A DNA stretch of 6,704 bases from Balneolales bacterium (GTDB lineage: Bacteria; Bacteroidota; Rhodothermia; Balneolales; Natronogracilivirgulaceae). Both the position numbers and the translations under genes were made by a program. The notes under the pieces were generated by a model. That model was not told the origin of the DNA. It worked only from the letters and a program-made list of their open reading frames with translations, and did no database searches. This document shows, piece after piece, positions 5,795-6,704 of the stretch; within the stretch, counting starts at the first letter, position 1, and each line of letters opens with the position of its first letter. The DNA is taken from the NCBI GenBank assembly GCA_007116685.1, contig SKIC01000029.1, positions 1 through 6,704 of the forward strand. The letters are read 5' to 3'.

Positions 5795-6704
5795 TTATCC
5801 AACAACCTGAAGTTTGGCAAATTTGAGCATCAGTTTTTTCTCGCCGGCTCTTGAGAAGGAAACAACCACTTTCATATCCATTCCATTTCCTTCGGTATTT
5901 TTAATAATACCCGGCCCAAATTTCGGATGCATCACCTTTGCGCCAATTTCTAACACGCCATCTGAAGGGGCATCATATTCGATAGTGGTACCGGTACTTG
6001 GTGAACTTGTGGTCTTCCGAGCTTGTTTTTTTGCAGCATATCCGGGTGCATCCCAATCATAATCTATGTAAGTGGAAGAACGCTGTTTTCTGTTTTGTTC
6101 ACCTTGTTTGATGGTAGCACCATTTTCAGTTCGCACACAATGAGCATCTACTTCATCTAAAAAACGTGATCTGCGCGTGATTTTTTCTTCCCCGAATTTA
6201 TATCTGCTGCGGGCATAACTGAAATATAACTCTTTTTCTGCTCTGGTTATGGCTACGTAAAAAAGGCGCCTTTCTTCTTCGAAGTCGGCTTCTTCGCCAT
6301 TCCTGCCACCCATAGGGAAGAGTTCTTCTTCTAATCCTACAATGAATACTACCGGGAATTCCAATCCTTTTGAGCCGTGAATAGTCATTAGCGTTACGGA
6401 AGGGGCATTATCATCAACAGCATCCAAATCTGTAACCAGAGAAATATCTTGTAAAAACTTACTTAAACTAGCTTGCTCGGTTGATTCCTCGAAAATCGAA
6501 ATCGCATTTAACAATTCCATCACGTTTTCACGACGACCAAATGATTCATGCGTGTTTTCTTCGACGAATTGCTTTACGTATCCGGTATCATCCAATAACT
6601 CCCGGGTTAAATCGGTAAGCGTGAAAGTGCCGAGTTTGCTTTTTTTGTCTTTAATCAATTCTACAAAGCCTCTAACTCTGTTTTTCGCCGGCTTGTAAAT
6701 ATCC
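5795..6704 (-). CDS. pcrA: UvrD/PcrA-type superfamily 1A DNA helicase, C-terminal 302 residues (N-terminus outside window)
   Basis: The frame is open at the right edge and begins DIYKPAKNRVRGFVE; the TTG at 6658 is an internal codon, not a start. In visible numbering, residues 103-116 contain motif V (VTLMTIHGSKGLEF), continuing to VGLEEELFP, and 142-159 contain motif VI (EEERRLFYVAITRAEKEL), whose arginines serve ATP hydrolysis. The visible residues thus include the end of domain 2B and of 2A. After a low-complexity basic and Ser/Thr-rich linker (about 180-250), residues 253-302 form the PcrA/UvrD Tudor-like tail (GAKVMHPKFGPGII ending KLMLKFAKLQVV), which in known members binds RNA polymerase. 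This 3'-5' helicase acts in nucleotide excision repair, in removing RecA filaments and in replication-transcription conflicts. The ATP-binding Walker A region lies beyond the window. The symbol could equally be uvrD. It converges with the TPR gene, with a 10-bp gap. Confidence 0.95.
   Translation of the reverse strand, partial: DIYKPAKNRVRGFVELIKDKKSKLGTFTLTDLTRELLDDTGYVKQFVEENTHESFGRRENVMELLNAISIFEESTEQASLSKFLQDISLVTDLDAVDDNAPSVTLMTIHGSKGLEFPVVFIVGLEEELFPMGGRNGEEADFEEERRLFYVAITRAEKELYFSYARSRYKFGEEKITRRSRFLDEVDAHCVRTENGATIKQGEQNRKQRSSTYIDYDWDAPGYAAKKQARKTTSSPSTGTTIEYDAPSDGVLEIGAKVMHPKFGPGIIKNTEGNGMDMKVVVSFSRAGEKKLMLKFAKLQVVG

Noticed and set aside
5818..5825. CAAATTTG palindrome near the end of the helicase gene
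   Set aside because: It is an eight-base AT-rich palindrome within coding sequence and is expected by chance.
5814..6062. Plus-strand open frame opposite the helicase C-terminus
   Set aside because: It lies opposite the linker and Tudor-like tail of the helicase, and the translated sequence has no recognisable features.
1..6704. Search for tRNA/rRNA genes, CRISPR repeats, insertion-sequence ends, att sites, toxin-antitoxin or defence genes
   Set aside because: Nothing by eye meets even weak criteria. Nearly all of the window is accounted for by ordinary protein-coding genes.

Overview
The window looks like chromosomal housekeeping sequence from a member of the Bacteroidota/FCB group, possibly a Balneolaceae- or Rhodothermota-like marine lineage. 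The grounds are moderate AT-richness, a TAnnTTTG-type -7 promoter element (TACTTTTG) ahead of the main plus-strand operon, mostly weak Shine-Dalgarno sequences, and the character of the proteins. The lineage is inferred from style and was not checked by any search.

Layout. From the left edge to 2262 there is a minus-strand pair: maf (nucleotide pyrophosphatase, GTG start) followed by a long exported tetratricopeptide-repeat (TPR) protein that runs off the left edge. The two overlap by four bases (ATGA), so they are probably translationally coupled. A divergent intergenic region (2263-2424) holds an 8-bp inverted repeat followed by six T, a Bacteroidota-type promoter, and a small leader dyad.

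From 2425 to 5784 there is a plus-strand operon: a small two-TM-helix protein resembling DUF3098, a DUF92 membrane protein (the family of plant VTE6 phytyl-phosphate kinase), an acidic amino acid:cation symporter of the GltP/GltPh family, and a second exported TPR protein. The first three genes overlap or abut (GTGA overlap, then a 14-nt overlap). The fourth follows after 41 nt that contain a 12-bp palindrome. At the right end the C-terminal 302 residues of a UvrD/PcrA helicase lie on the minus strand, convergent with the operon and only 10 bp from it.

Functionally the window mixes nucleotide-pool and DNA maintenance (Maf, PcrA), membrane metabolism (DUF92, symporter, small membrane protein) and two periplasmic TPR scaffolds. 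I see no defence locus, mobile element, CRISPR array, RNA gene or clearly new system. The most notable point is the 5' end of the small membrane-protein gene. Its natural start codon (2425, directly after the promoter) is out of frame with the conserved body of the protein, and two poly-A runs offer sites for a one-base sequencing error, a real mutation or a translational frameshift.
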